Of a stretch of 64,000 nt of DNA, positions 34,388 to 43,589 are shown one piece after another (position 1 is the stretch's first letter; each line of letters begins with the position of its first letter). This stretch comes from Pseudonocardia sp. SCN 73-27 (lineage in GTDB: Bacteria; Actinomycetota; Actinomycetes; Mycobacteriales; Pseudonocardiaceae): contig MEGH01000003.1 of NCBI GenBank assembly GCA_001725415.1, positions 104,185-168,184 of the forward strand, read 5' to 3'. A program made the position numbers and the translations under genes. Under the pieces are notes generated by a model. It was given only the letters and a program-made list of their open reading frames with translations. It searched no databases and was not told the origin of the DNA.

Positions 34388-35260
34388 TTACCCCCCCAGT
34401 GGGTCGAGATCGGCCGCCGTGGACTCGTCGTGGTCGGTCGAAACGCTGAGCTCCCGCAATGTCCGATCAGTCACGAGCCGGTCCTCTGCGGCCTTCGTGG
34501 CATATGTGAACGCGTCGGTGCCGACAAGCAGCCGGAGCGGCGGGTCAGGCATTGCGACGACGTGCAGGACGACCTGGGCGACCTTCGCCGGGTCGCTCGC
34601 GAGTGCAGACTTACCCTCACGAATCATTCGGGCCCGTGCTCCCACTGTTGCCTCGTAGGGCTGACTGATCGGCGGTATGGACATCGACGAGCCCGCCCAG
34701 TCGGTTCGCATGCCGCCAGGCTCGAGGATCGTCACGGCGATGCCGAGCTGTGCGACTTCCTTCGCAAGCACCTCCGAGAATCCGCCGACGGCCCACTTCG
34801 CAGCTTGGTAGGCGCCCAAGCCGACGCTGGCGACCCGGCCGCCGACCGAGGAGATCTGAACGATGTGTCCCGACCCCTGCACGCGTAGCACCGGTAATGC
34901 TGCCTTGGTCATCGTGACGACGCCGAACAGGTTCGTCTCGACTTGCGCCCGAAACGATTCCAGAGTGACGTCCTCGATGGAGACCAGATCGGCGTAACCG
35001 GCGTTGTTGACAAGGACGTCGAGACGTCCGAACTCGTCGACTGCCGTCCGGACCGCAGAAGTCGCTGCGATTGGGTCGGTGACGTCGAGAGGGACGGTTC
35101 GCACGGCGTCGCCGAACGTGTCGACGAGGTCCTGCACCTGTTCGGGGCGTCGTGCAGTAGCAACGACCCTGTTCCCGTCCAGGAGTGCGGCTCGGGCGAT
35201 CTCGCGTCCGAGACCTCGTGAGCTACCCGTGATGAGGAAGACCTTGCTCTCCGTGCTCAC
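34388..35260 (-). CDS. Short-chain dehydrogenase (classical, ketoreductase-like)
   Basis: The protein has 290 residues. TGSSRGLG cofactor loop with ATARRPEQ after strand 2 (favouring NADPH), NNAGYADL, catalytic Ser in QISSVGGRV, and YQAAK (Tyr and Lys present). The extended C-terminus (about 190-290) places it with the larger SDRs that act on bulky ketones or hydroxy compounds. It is divergent from the TcuA-like gene and shares with it the composite operator at 35301-35330. Confidence 0.88.
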   Translation of the reverse strand: MSTESKVFLITGSSRGLGREIARAALLDGNRVVATARRPEQVQDLVDTFGDAVRTVPLDVTDPIAATSAVRTAVDEFGRLDVLVNNAGYADLVSIEDVTLESFRAQVETNLFGVVTMTKAALPVLRVQGSGHIVQISSVGGRVASVGLGAYQAAKWAVGGFSEVLAKEVAQLGIAVTILEPGGMRTDWAGSSMSIPPISQPYEATVGARARMIREGKSALASDPAKVAQVVLHVVAMPDPPLRLLVGTDAFTYATKAAEDRLVTDRTLRELSVSTDHDESTAADLDPLGG

Positions 35261-35300
35261 CTTGCTGCTCCCCTCTGGGCCAGCCGATGACCCACCTGAT

Positions 35301-35330
35301 GTCTACGACTGTAGATATTCGTTAGCCTAC
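35301..35330. promoter_or_regulatory. Composite operator: GTCTAC-N4-GTAGAT plus GTTAGCCTAC
   Basis: GTCTAC-GACT-GTAGAT (35301-35316) repeats the TetR-type site at 29929 with the same four-base spacer. It runs directly into ATTCGTTAGCCTAC, a variant of the ATTARCCT operator. It lies 41 bp upstream of the SDR start (35260) and in the leader side of the TcuA-like gene, so two regulators may act here. Confidence 0.5.
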
Positions 35331-35515
35331 GCCCGCCCATCGACTCCGTCCTCCGAGCGGGGGGACGAGGCGCGAGCGCCTCGCCGGCTCGCCCGGTATC
35401 GGTGTGTGCGTGCGGCGAGGCGCTCCCCTGCAGGTCGTCGCCCGGTCCACTCCCTCTTCCTCTCCACGCAGCTACTGTCGATCGACGGCAACGATTGCCC
35501 CCAACCGTCAAAGAA

Positions 35516-35534
35516 GATAATGTTAGGAGCAACC
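35516..35534. promoter_or_regulatory. Island operator copy upstream of TcuA-like gene
   Basis: GATAATGTTAGGAGCAACC; its complement reads TTGCTCCTAACATTATC and matches the CGCTCCTAAAATTAACC sites at 59546, 61797 and 61892. It lies 22-40 bases before the ATG at 35556. Confidence 0.5.
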
Positions 35535-35555
35535 TTACTGGAGGTGTCTGTGGCC

Positions 35556-37001
35556 ATGGACGTCGTAGTCCTCGGATGCGGTGTCGCTGGGCTCTCTGCG
35601 GCGGTGTCGGCCGCGGAGCACGGCGCACGGGTCATCGTTCTTGAACGAGCCCCGGCGCGGGACCGAGGCGGGAACTCCAGGTACACCAGCGCCTGGATGC
35701 GCATGTCCAGCCCTGACGATGTGTCCGACGACCTCGTCGACCTACTCGTCGAGCGTGGTCACGGTGCCATCCCGCCGGACTATGTCGACACGACCACTCG
35801 CGACGTCGCCGCCTGGCCGCCCAACGTGCGGTCCTACCCGTTCAACGACCCCGAAGTGATCGACGCACTCGTCACGAACGCGCCGCCCACCATGCACTGG
35901 CTCGCCGGCCACGGAATCGGGTTCACTTACTACGAGCCTGCTCTCCTCGAGACGGGCTCGGTGCGGATGGGGCCGAGCGGCGGCGGGCTCGCGATCGTCG
36001 AGACGCTCGTCGGCGTGGCAGAACGGCTGGGCGTCGAGGTTCAGTACGAGACGACCGGACGTGGACTGCTGTTCGACGACACGGGGGCGATCCGTGGCGT
36101 GCGGTGCTGGTCGCGTCACCGCGGAGGATTCGACATCGAGGCGCCCAACGTTGTCGTCGCCTCCGGCGGATTCCAGGGGAACGTCGAGATGATGACCCGC
36201 TATGTAGGACGTCATGCACACTTCGCCCGCCCGGTGTCCGCTGGTGGTCGCTACAACAAGGGCGAAGGTATCGACATGATGCTTGCGGCAGGGGCTGCAC
36301 CAGCCGGGCAGTACGACATGTTCCACGCCTGCCCCATGGACCCCCGGTCCACCCATCCCGAGCCGATGGTCGGGGTCGTCAATTTCGGCATCCTCGTCGA
36401 CGACCGAGGCCATCGGTTTCTCGACGAGGGCACCGACCGCTACGAGTTGTTCTACGACGAGGTCGCCTGGACCGTCATGCGCAGGCGCAACGGTCTGGCG
36501 TGGTTCTTGTTCGACCAGCGACTGCTGGACGTTCCGAACGTGCGGTCGCGAATCCACACGGACGTCGACCCGGTCAGGGGTTCGTCGATCGCCGATCTCG
36601 CCGCGCGAATCGGCGTGCCGACGGGCGCCCTCGAACGCACCGTACGCGCCTACAATGCGGCTGCCGGACCGCCCGGGCCCTATGACGTCAGCCGGCTCGA
36701 CGGCGTCGGCACCGAGGGGCTCGTCCCGCCGAAGTCCAACTGGGCCCGGCCACTGGACGAGTCGGATCTCTACGCCTACCCGATCATGTGTGGCAGCACG
36801 TTCACCTGCGGCGGGGTGAAGATCACCAAGCATGCCGAGGTCGTGAACAACGACGGCGACGTCATCCCCGGCCTCTTCGCCGCGGGAGAGACAACCGGTC
36901 TCTACTACAACCTCTATGTCGGTGCGACGTCCGTGCTTCGGGGGCTGGTCTTCGGCCGCGAGGCCGGGCGCCGCATCGGGGAGCTGCGCGCGAAGCGCTG
37001 A
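35556..37001 (+). CDS. FAD-binding dehydrogenase (TcuA/fumarate reductase flavoprotein family)
   Basis: The protein has about 481 residues from the ATG at 35556 (GGAGGT upstream); a GTG at 35550 is also possible. It has the FAD motif VVVLGCGVAGLSAAVSAAEHGARVIVLERAP, the GGNSRYTSAWMR loop, VVASGGFQGN, FNFGILVDDRGHRFLDEG-like segments and the C-terminal LFAAGETTGLYYNLYVGATSVLRGLVFGREAGR. This is the FAD_binding_2 family (tricarballylate dehydrogenase TcuA, fumarate reductase, 3-ketosteroid dehydrogenase). It should dehydrogenate next to a carboxylate or ketone. It heads the long plus-strand operon and carries its own island operator. Confidence 0.82.
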   Translation: MDVVVLGCGVAGLSAAVSAAEHGARVIVLERAPARDRGGNSRYTSAWMRMSSPDDVSDDLVDLLVERGHGAIPPDYVDTTTRDVAAWPPNVRSYPFNDPEVIDALVTNAPPTMHWLAGHGIGFTYYEPALLETGSVRMGPSGGGLAIVETLVGVAERLGVEVQYETTGRGLLFDDTGAIRGVRCWSRHRGGFDIEAPNVVVASGGFQGNVEMMTRYVGRHAHFARPVSAGGRYNKGEGIDMMLAAGAAPAGQYDMFHACPMDPRSTHPEPMVGVVNFGILVDDRGHRFLDEGTDRYELFYDEVAWTVMRRRNGLAWFLFDQRLLDVPNVRSRIHTDVDPVRGSSIADLAARIGVPTGALERTVRAYNAAAGPPGPYDVSRLDGVGTEGLVPPKSNWARPLDESDLYAYPIMCGSTFTCGGVKITKHAEVVNNDGDVIPGLFAAGETTGLYYNLYVGATSVLRGLVFGREAGRRIGELRAKR

Positions 37002-37126
37002 TCCACACCCGAACCCACCCCGACATCTCCCGCTTCGGGTCAGCGCCGTCTCGTGACGAGGGTCGATGGCCGGCCGGGGGCCCTGCACACGACTCCGTCG
37101 CCGATGTCGACGAAGGGAAGTCTGAC

Positions 37127-37963
37127 ATGACTGGTTGCCTGGAGGGCAGGACTGCCCTCGTGACCGGCGCAGCGCGTGGCCAGGGGCGCAACCACGCCAT
37201 GCGGCTCGCTGCCGAAGGCGCCTCGGTGATAGCCGTTGACCTGTGCCGATCGGTCGACTCGGTCCGCTACGCAATGCCTACAGCGGCCGACCTGGCCGAC
37301 ACCGTCGAACTGGTCGAGAAGATCGGGGGTCGAATAGTCGCCGCCGAGGCCGATGTCCGCGAGTTCGATGCCTTGTCTGATGCGGTGCGCAAGGGGGTCG
37401 CCGAGTTCGGGGGGCTCGATGTGGTCAGCGCGAACGCAGGGATCTTCTCGATCGGCGGGCCCACCGAATCAATCCCGGAACCGACGTGGTCCGACGTCAT
37501 CGACATCAACCTGACCGGTGTCTGGCACACCGTCAAAGCGTCGGTACCGCACCTTCTGTCGACCGGTCGCGGCGGATCGATCGTCCTGACGAGCTCGGTA
37601 GCCGGGCTGAGGGGACCCGCCAACGTCTCTCACTATGCGTCGGCCAAGCACGGCCTCGTCGGCCTCATGCGGTCGGCAGCCCTCGAACTCGGACCGCACG
37701 GCATCCGGGTCAACAGCCTGCACCCCACGCAGGTCGGCACCGAGATGATCCTCAACGACGACACATTCCGTCTCTTTCGGCCCGACCTCCCGCATCCCAC
37801 AGAAGCTGACATCCGCGATGTGTCCCAGCAGATGCACGTGCTCCCGGTCCCCTGGGTCGATTCCGAGGACGTGTCGAACGCGTTGCTCTTCCTCGTCTCG
37901 GATGCTGCACGCTACGTCACAGGTGTCGCTCTGCCCGTCGACGCAGGAGCGCTGCTGAAATGA
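37127..37963 (+). CDS. Mycofactocin-coupled SDR (copy 1)
   Basis: The protein has 278 residues from the ATG at 37127 (GAAGGGAAG upstream). TGAARGQGRNHAMRLAAEGASVIAVDLC is the N-terminal signature of the mycofactocin-coupled SDR subfamily (TIGR03971). The long insertion after strand 2 (PTAADLADTVELVEKIGGRIVAAEADVRE) is also characteristic; it buries NAD so that an external acceptor, mycofactocin, takes the electrons. Catalytic Ser in LTSSVAG and YASAK are present. It oxidises alcohols or carbinols. It overlaps the next gene by ATGA. Compare the paralog at 45806. Confidence 0.88.
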   Translation: MTGCLEGRTALVTGAARGQGRNHAMRLAAEGASVIAVDLCRSVDSVRYAMPTAADLADTVELVEKIGGRIVAAEADVREFDALSDAVRKGVAEFGGLDVVSANAGIFSIGGPTESIPEPTWSDVIDINLTGVWHTVKASVPHLLSTGRGGSIVLTSSVAGLRGPANVSHYASAKHGLVGLMRSAALELGPHGIRVNSLHPTQVGTEMILNDDTFRLFRPDLPHPTEADIRDVSQQMHVLPVPWVDSEDVSNALLFLVSDAARYVTGVALPVDAGALLK

Positions 37964-40086
37964 GCGACGGCCTCGCGGCGATGCTTGCCCCCGGGTCGGT
38001 GGCCGTCCTGGGTGCTTCCAGCGATCCGCACGCCTTCGGAGGCAAGCCGATCCGCTACTTGCGGGAGTTCGGTTATCGGGGCTCCGTCTACCCTGTTGCG
38101 GCGAACGCCGCAACGGTGCAGGGCTTCCGCGCCTACCGGTCGGTCGCGGACCTACCCGAAGTGCCAGACGTCGTCCTGTTCACACTGCCAGGTCCCGAGA
38201 TGGCCGCCGCTGTGACCGAGTGCGCCGCGCTCGGCGTTCCGGCCGGCATTGTGTTCGCGACGGGCATCGGCGACGAAGACGCCCATCACGACCTGCGGCG
38301 GCGGATGCGCGACGCCGCGGCGCAGGGGATGCGTCTGGCCGGCCCCAACGCTCAGGCCGTATCCAACTTCGCGACCGGCGCCGTGTTGACGCCCTGGGGC
38401 GTCTCGGACGAAGAGCCTGCGGCTGACGGGCCTGTCGCGGTGATCAGCCAGAGCGGCGCGATGGTGTCGATGATCTACGGCGTGCTGCGTCGCCGTGGAG
38501 TCGGTGTCCGCTATGCGCACGGCATCGGCGCTGCTCTCGACGTGTCGGTGGCCGAGCTGACCGCCGGGGTCTTGTGGGACCCCGGTGTGCGGCTGGTGTT
38601 GCTCTACCTGGAGGACCTCTCCGATCCGGCGGGCCTGGAGCGAGCCGCTGCACTCGCCGCGAGCCAGGGGGTTCCCGTCGTGGCGCTGACCGGTGGGCGT
38701 ACTACCGCAGGTCAGAAGGCCGCCCTGTCCCATTCGGGGGCCCTCGCGACCGAGACCCGTGTGACCGACGCCTTCTTCCGGCGCATCGGCGTCCGGCGGG
38801 TCACCAGCAGCAGCGAGCTGATAGCGGCCACCGACCTGTATCTGCACGCACCCGTCCCACGTGGCCGACGGTTGGCCGTCGTCAGCAACTCCGGCGCCGC
38901 GTGCGTACTCGCAGTCGATGCTGCTGCGGACCACCGTCTCCCTCTGGCCCGCCCGGCTGCCGAGACGGTCGCACGACTCCACGAGCTGCTGCCGGCGTCA
39001 ACCATGAGGGACAACCCCGTCGACATCATGGGGCTCCCGATCGCCGACCCAGGGCTGCTGGCAAAGGTCTTGGCGCCGTTGGCCGACGACCCCGACTCGG
39101 ACGTCTGCCTCCTGGCCCTCCCGGTCGCAGGACCTGCCTACGACGTCGGTCGGTTCGTCGAGGATGCGGCCTCGTTCGTCACCTCTGCGGGGAAGCCGCT
39201 CGTCGTCGCGGCGCCACAGCCCGACATCCGCGCACGGTTCCGCCGCGCGGGAGTGCCGGCCTTCGTCGACGAGACCGCCGCCGTCGACGCGATCTGTGCG
39301 GTGCTCGACCATCACAGCGAGATTGCCGCCGCCCGGCTTCGCCCACCCCGCCCACGCCGCGTCGCGATCGCTCACACCAACGAACTGGTTCTCGACGAGG
39401 ACGAGAGCCTTCGACACGTGCAGTCCCTCGGCCTGCCCGTCGTGGCACGCGTGCTCTGCGCGGACCCCGGCTCGGCGGAGGCCGCCTTCGAGCAGCTCGG
39501 AGGTGGCCCCGTCGTGGTCAAGGGCTGCACCGCGGAGGTGACGCACAAGTCCGACCTCGGGCTCGTGCGGCTGGGGGTCCGCACCCGATCACAGGCCGGC
39601 GACGCAGCCCGTGAGGTGCTCGCCCGGATGCACGACCGCGGCCTCTCCGCACCACAGGTGCTGGTCGCGTCCATGGTCGACGGCCTCCGAGAGGTGATGG
39701 TCGGGGCCCATGTCGATGCGACCTTCGGGCCCGTCGTGCTGGTCGGGAACGGCGGCAAACACGTGGAGACGCTGCCGGACATCGCAGTCCTGCTCCCCCC
39801 GTTCGCGGGACAAGACGTCGAGGCCGCGATCCGTCGGCTCGCCTGCGCACCGCTGCTGGACGGCGTGCGCGGCGAACCTGCGGTCGACGTCAGCGGCTGG
39901 GTCGACATCGCCGTGCGGCTGGGTGCGGCGCTCGTCGAGCCGGGCTCGCAGCTCCTCGCTGTGGACGTCAATCCACTGCTGCTCGGCCGGGACGCAGGAG
40001 CCGGCGTCGCGGTCGACGCGACGGTGGTGCTCGGCGCAGCTCGTCATTGCGCGCACGCCCCTCCCGACAGGGCGCGAGGCGTTTAG
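37960..40086 (+). CDS. NDP-forming acyl-CoA synthetase (acetate-CoA ligase family)
   Basis: The protein has 708 residues. Domains in order: CoA-binding (about 5-130, VAVLGASSDPHAFGGKPIRYL), succinyl-CoA-ligase-like (about 140-450) with the phospho-His loop AALSHSGALA (His about 258), and C-terminal ATP-grasp (about 470-700) with VVVKGCTAEVTHKSDLGLVRLGV and VDVNPLLLG. It joins an acid to CoA with ATP through a phosphohistidine intermediate, giving ADP and Pi. It is coupled to the mycofactocin SDR, so the acid is probably a pathway intermediate. The importer genes follow 150 bp downstream. Confidence 0.87.
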   Translation: MSDGLAAMLAPGSVAVLGASSDPHAFGGKPIRYLREFGYRGSVYPVAANAATVQGFRAYRSVADLPEVPDVVLFTLPGPEMAAAVTECAALGVPAGIVFATGIGDEDAHHDLRRRMRDAAAQGMRLAGPNAQAVSNFATGAVLTPWGVSDEEPAADGPVAVISQSGAMVSMIYGVLRRRGVGVRYAHGIGAALDVSVAELTAGVLWDPGVRLVLLYLEDLSDPAGLERAAALAASQGVPVVALTGGRTTAGQKAALSHSGALATETRVTDAFFRRIGVRRVTSSSELIAATDLYLHAPVPRGRRLAVVSNSGAACVLAVDAAADHRLPLARPAAETVARLHELLPASTMRDNPVDIMGLPIADPGLLAKVLAPLADDPDSDVCLLALPVAGPAYDVGRFVEDAASFVTSAGKPLVVAAPQPDIRARFRRAGVPAFVDETAAVDAICAVLDHHSEIAAARLRPPRPRRVAIAHTNELVLDEDESLRHVQSLGLPVVARVLCADPGSAEAAFEQLGGGPVVVKGCTAEVTHKSDLGLVRLGVRTRSQAGDAAREVLARMHDRGLSAPQVLVASMVDGLREVMVGAHVDATFGPVVLVGNGGKHVETLPDIAVLLPPFAGQDVEAAIRRLACAPLLDGVRGEPAVDVSGWVDIAVRLGAALVEPGSQLLAVDVNPLLLGRDAGAGVAVDATVVLGAARHCAHAPPDRARGV

Positions 40087-40103
40087 CCGCAACGGATGAA
40101 CAC

Positions 40104-40156
40104 ACGGCACAGCAGTACGGCAGTCCGGAACAGCACGACAGCACGGCATGACGGCA
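40104..40156 (+). repeat. Four ACGGCA repeats in a leader region
   Basis: ACGGCA occurs at 40104, 40117, 40143 and 40151, within an AC/AG-rich stretch unlike the flanking coding DNA, between the acyl-CoA synthetase and the importer binding-protein gene. Its function is unknown; it may be low-complexity slippage. Confidence 0.3.
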
Positions 40157-40234
40157 CGTGAACCCGACCGCTCCGCAGAACCAGGCAACACGCCTGCCCG
40201 TCCACCGACGCCGGTACCTCGAAAGGGCACAACG

Positions 40235-41509
40235 ATGCGTCTCACCGCCGGAAGTCACCACGGCCGCACAGGCCACCGGGTCGCATCCGCGATCGCGATC
40301 CTCGGCTTGGCCGTCGCCGCCGCCGCCTGTGGTAGCCCATCGAGCTCCACGAGCGGCGCCACCGGCGCCACGATCAAGCTAGGACTCGTCAGCTCGATCA
40401 CCGGGCCCTTGGCCTCGACCTTCGGGCCCGACGTTGAAGCCGGCTTCAACGCCCGAGTATCCCGCGAGAACGATGCCGGCGGCGTCAACGGTCGCAAGCT
40501 CGAGGTGACCGTCGCCGACGACACCTCGACAGCCCCGGGCGCGGTCACCGCCGTGCAGAACCTCATGCGACAGGACGTCTTCGCGGTCGGTTCGTGGAGT
40601 GCCCTGATGTTCAACGCCTACAAGCCGCTCAACCAGGCCGGGATCCCCTTGGTCGGAGGCGCGTTCGGGGCCCCGCAGTTCGGTGATCCCAGCCTGACCA
40701 ACCAGTTCTCGGTCTTCGGACCGCTCGATCCGGCATTCCCGGTCTACGACAGCTACGGCAAGCTGCTGAAGTCGCTCGGCGTCACCAAGTTGGCGAGCCT
40801 CGGATACGGCACCGTCCCGTCGTCGAAGAACTCGGCCACCGCGTTCGCCGCATCCGCCAAGGCCGCGGGCATCGCCATCTGCTACGAGAACTACGGACTG
40901 CCGTCCGGCGGTGTGGACTTCACCCCGGTCGCCCTCGCGATCAAGAACGCCGGCTGCGACGGCATCTACGCGTCGATGGTCTCGTCGTCGCAGCTCGCGC
41001 TGGCGCAATCCGTCCGCGATTCCGGCGTGACCCTCAAGGGCATGGTCTCCACGCAGGGCTACGAACAGCGGACCCTCGACGACCCACGCGTCCGGGAAGC
41101 CGCGCAGGGCATCACCTTCGTCAACCCCATGAGCCTCGTGGCCGAGCCGAACGCCGGGATGAAGACCATGCTGGGCGACCTGCAGAAGTACGCGAACTCA
41201 ACAGGGATCCCCTCCTTCGGCGAGTTCGGCGGATGGCTCACCGCGGACGCGCTCATCGCCGGCCTCGAGGCGGCCGGAGCCAACCCGACCCGAGAGTCGT
41301 TCATCGACGGACTGCGCAAGGTCAGCGACTACGACGCCGGCGGTGTTCTCGCCGGACCGACGGACTTCACCGTCGGCCAGATCGGCAAGGGCGACAGCAT
41401 CCTGTCCGGCTCGCGGTGCTGGTTCGCCCTCACACTCGTCGGCGACAGCTTCACACCGGTCAACGGTACGACCCCGTTCTGCGGTGACCCGGTCGCGGGC
41501 GCGAAGTGA
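40235..41509 (+). CDS. Branched-chain-type ABC importer, substrate-binding lipoprotein (system 1)
   Basis: The protein has 424 residues; the ATG at 40235 follows GAAAGGG. Lipobox AAAC (about 33) after a hydrophobic helix, then the Peripla_BP_6 domain: IKLGLVSSITGPLASTFGPDVEAGFNARV, REND-AGGVNGRKLEVTVADD, and GWLTADALIAGLEAAG near the end. Such LivJ-like proteins bind amino acids, but in catabolic clusters they often bind aromatic or alicyclic acids, urea or amides. It is the first gene of a complete four-gene import system reaching 45210. Confidence 0.87.
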   Translation: MRLTAGSHHGRTGHRVASAIAILGLAVAAAACGSPSSSTSGATGATIKLGLVSSITGPLASTFGPDVEAGFNARVSRENDAGGVNGRKLEVTVADDTSTAPGAVTAVQNLMRQDVFAVGSWSALMFNAYKPLNQAGIPLVGGAFGAPQFGDPSLTNQFSVFGPLDPAFPVYDSYGKLLKSLGVTKLASLGYGTVPSSKNSATAFAASAKAAGIAICYENYGLPSGGVDFTPVALAIKNAGCDGIYASMVSSSQLALAQSVRDSGVTLKGMVSTQGYEQRTLDDPRVREAAQGITFVNPMSLVAEPNAGMKTMLGDLQKYANSTGIPSFGEFGGWLTADALIAGLEAAGANPTRESFIDGLRKVSDYDAGGVLAGPTDFTVGQIGKGDSILSGSRCWFALTLVGDSFTPVNGTTPFCGDPVAGAK

Positions 41510-41522
41510 CCGGAGCCCCGTC

Positions 41523-43589
41523 ATGATCCAGTACGTGATCGCTGGGCTCGTCCTCGGCGGCATCTACGCGATCGCCTCAGCAGGGTTGGTGGTGACCTAC
41601 CGCGCAGCGGGCATCCTCAACTTCGGCTTCGGGGCCATGGCCTACCTCATCGCGCGGTTCTACTACTTCTTGCACAGCCAGCTGGGGTGGGGGATCGTGC
41701 CCGCAGCGTTGGTCGCCGTCGTTCTTGCCGGCCCGCTGCTCGGGACAGGCCTGTACTTCGGCCTGTTCCGGCTCCTGCGGCTGTCCTCCCCGCTGGTGAA
41801 GGTCGTCGTGACGATCGGGGTCTCGGTCTGCATCCCGCCACTGGCGGCGGTGCTCTTCGGTACCGAACCGATCCTGAGGGCGCCCGGGCTCGCGCCGGAA
41901 CCGGTGCAGGTGTTCCTTGTCGCCGGAGTCCCCGTGACGATGGATCAGTTGATCGTCTACGCCGCCGTCATCGTGGTTCTCGTCGTCGGGGCATTTGTCC
42001 TGCTCCGCACCGACATCGGCCTGCGGGTGCGCGCGATGGTCGACTCGCCGGCCATGACCTCGCTCTCGGGAACCAACCCGCGCTGGGTCGCAGTGGGGGT
42101 GTGGGCCACCAGCGCATTCCTCGCCGGTCTCGCCGGGGTGCTCTCGGCGCCGATCATCGGGCTCGCCCCGACCGACTACACCCTGCTCATGGCAGCGGCA
42201 TTCGCGGCTGTCATTGCGGGCCGGCTCTGCAATCTGCCGATGGCCATGGCCGTCGGCTTCGGGATGGGCATTCTGAGCAGCGTCCTGCAGTTCCTGCTCC
42301 CGCCCGGCAGCGCTCTGACCGCCGCCGTCGTGCCGAGCGTCCCGTTCGCGGTCGCCGCGATATTCCTCGTCTACAACCTGCTGCGCTGGGGCTCGGTCGA
42401 TGAGAACGACGGCGTCGGCGGTGCCCTGGACCTGGCGATCACCCCCCAGGGCGCCGAGAGCCTCACCGGTACCGCCACGTCGGCGCCGCCGGGCGGAGCA
42501 GCGCGTCGTCGCTGGTCGGGAGCAATTCCGAGCGGGGCAGTGCTGGTGGTCGTCGCGCTCCTCCCACTCGTCCTGCCGAACTTCTGGGTAGGGCTGTTGG
42601 TCGCAGGCATCGCGTACGCCGTCGTGTTCCTGTCGATCACCCTCGTCAGCGGGGAGGGCGGCATGATCTGGCTCTGCCAGGTCACGTTCGCGGGCATCGG
42701 TGCGATCACCTCCGCCCAGCTGGCGTCGGTGTACGACTGGCCAGTGCTGCTCGCTGTTCTCGCGGGCGGCGCGATCGCCGCTCCGGTCGGCCTGCTCATC
42801 GGCGTGCTGACCATTCGGCTCGGTGACCTCTACGTCGCCCTCGTGACCCTCACCTTCGGTCTGCTGATGGACCACCTCGTCTTCTCCCGCGACGTGTTCG
42901 TCAATGGTGGACTCGGCGTGCCCGTGGACCGGCCCACGTTCGCCACGGACGATCAGACGATGACCTACGTCGGCCTCGCGGTGTTCGTCGTCGTTGCGGC
43001 GGCGATCCTCAACCTCAGGCATTCCACGACCGGCCTCGCGCTCGGTGCCGTGCGAACCAGCCCGGCCGGAGCAAAGACCGTCGGCGTCCCGGTGGTGCGG
43101 ATGAAGGTCGTGGTCACCGGGCTCGCTGCCGGTGTCGCGGGCATCGGCGGCGCGCTGCTGGCCGTTGTCGCGGGATCGGCCCTTCCGGAGAACTTCCTCA
43201 CGCTCGGCGGCATGGTCTGGCTCGCGGTGCTGGTCACAGCCGGTTTCCGCTCGGTAGCCGCCGCGCTCATCGCCGGCGTCGCGTTCGCAGTCGTACCCGG
43301 TTTGGTCCTGGTCAACCTGTCCGCGAGCTGGAACCAACTCCCACCCATCCTGTTCGGGCTGGGCGCGATCGCGCTGGCGAAGAATCCGGAGGGCTTCGTG
43401 CTGCAGAACGGGCGCGCGCTGCGGGACATGGCCATGCGTTCGATCGGCCGTTCGCCCGCAGGCCACCCACGACACCCCGCCATGACCACTGCCTCTCGGG
43501 CAGCGCCCGTCGCCGAGGGTCCTGGGCCGGTCCGCGTCGCCACCGAGGGGCGCCGGTCCGTGCTGACCGAGACGGGTGAGCGGCCTTGA
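41523..43589 (+). CDS. Fused LivH-LivM permease (system 1)
   Basis: The 688-residue protein contains two BPD_transp_2 permeases in one chain. Residues 1-285 are LivH-like (MIQYVIAGLVLGGIYAIASAGLVVTYRAAGILNFGFGAMAY). A polar linker follows (about 290-340), and residues 345-640 are LivM-like, with LRHSTTGLALGAVRTSPAGAKTVGVPV as the cytoplasmic EAA-like loop. The polar tail (about 640-688) is probably cytosolic. The two halves are normally separate proteins. It lies between the binding protein and the ATPases, overlapping the first ATPase by 4 bp. Confidence 0.87.
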   Translation: MIQYVIAGLVLGGIYAIASAGLVVTYRAAGILNFGFGAMAYLIARFYYFLHSQLGWGIVPAALVAVVLAGPLLGTGLYFGLFRLLRLSSPLVKVVVTIGVSVCIPPLAAVLFGTEPILRAPGLAPEPVQVFLVAGVPVTMDQLIVYAAVIVVLVVGAFVLLRTDIGLRVRAMVDSPAMTSLSGTNPRWVAVGVWATSAFLAGLAGVLSAPIIGLAPTDYTLLMAAAFAAVIAGRLCNLPMAMAVGFGMGILSSVLQFLLPPGSALTAAVVPSVPFAVAAIFLVYNLLRWGSVDENDGVGGALDLAITPQGAESLTGTATSAPPGGAARRRWSGAIPSGAVLVVVALLPLVLPNFWVGLLVAGIAYAVVFLSITLVSGEGGMIWLCQVTFAGIGAITSAQLASVYDWPVLLAVLAGGAIAAPVGLLIGVLTIRLGDLYVALVTLTFGLLMDHLVFSRDVFVNGGLGVPVDRPTFATDDQTMTYVGLAVFVVVAAAILNLRHSTTGLALGAVRTSPAGAKTVGVPVVRMKVVVTGLAAGVAGIGGALLAVVAGSALPENFLTLGGMVWLAVLVTAGFRSVAAALIAGVAFAVVPGLVLVNLSASWNQLPPILFGLGAIALAKNPEGFVLQNGRALRDMAMRSIGRSPAGHPRHPAMTTASRAAPVAEGPGPVRVATEGRRSVLTETGERP

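Noticed and set aside
41577-43475. 632-residue minus-strand frame opposite the fused permease
   Set aside because: Composition (His/Asp/Arg-rich) is that of an antisense of a membrane protein; the plus strand has clear permease helices.
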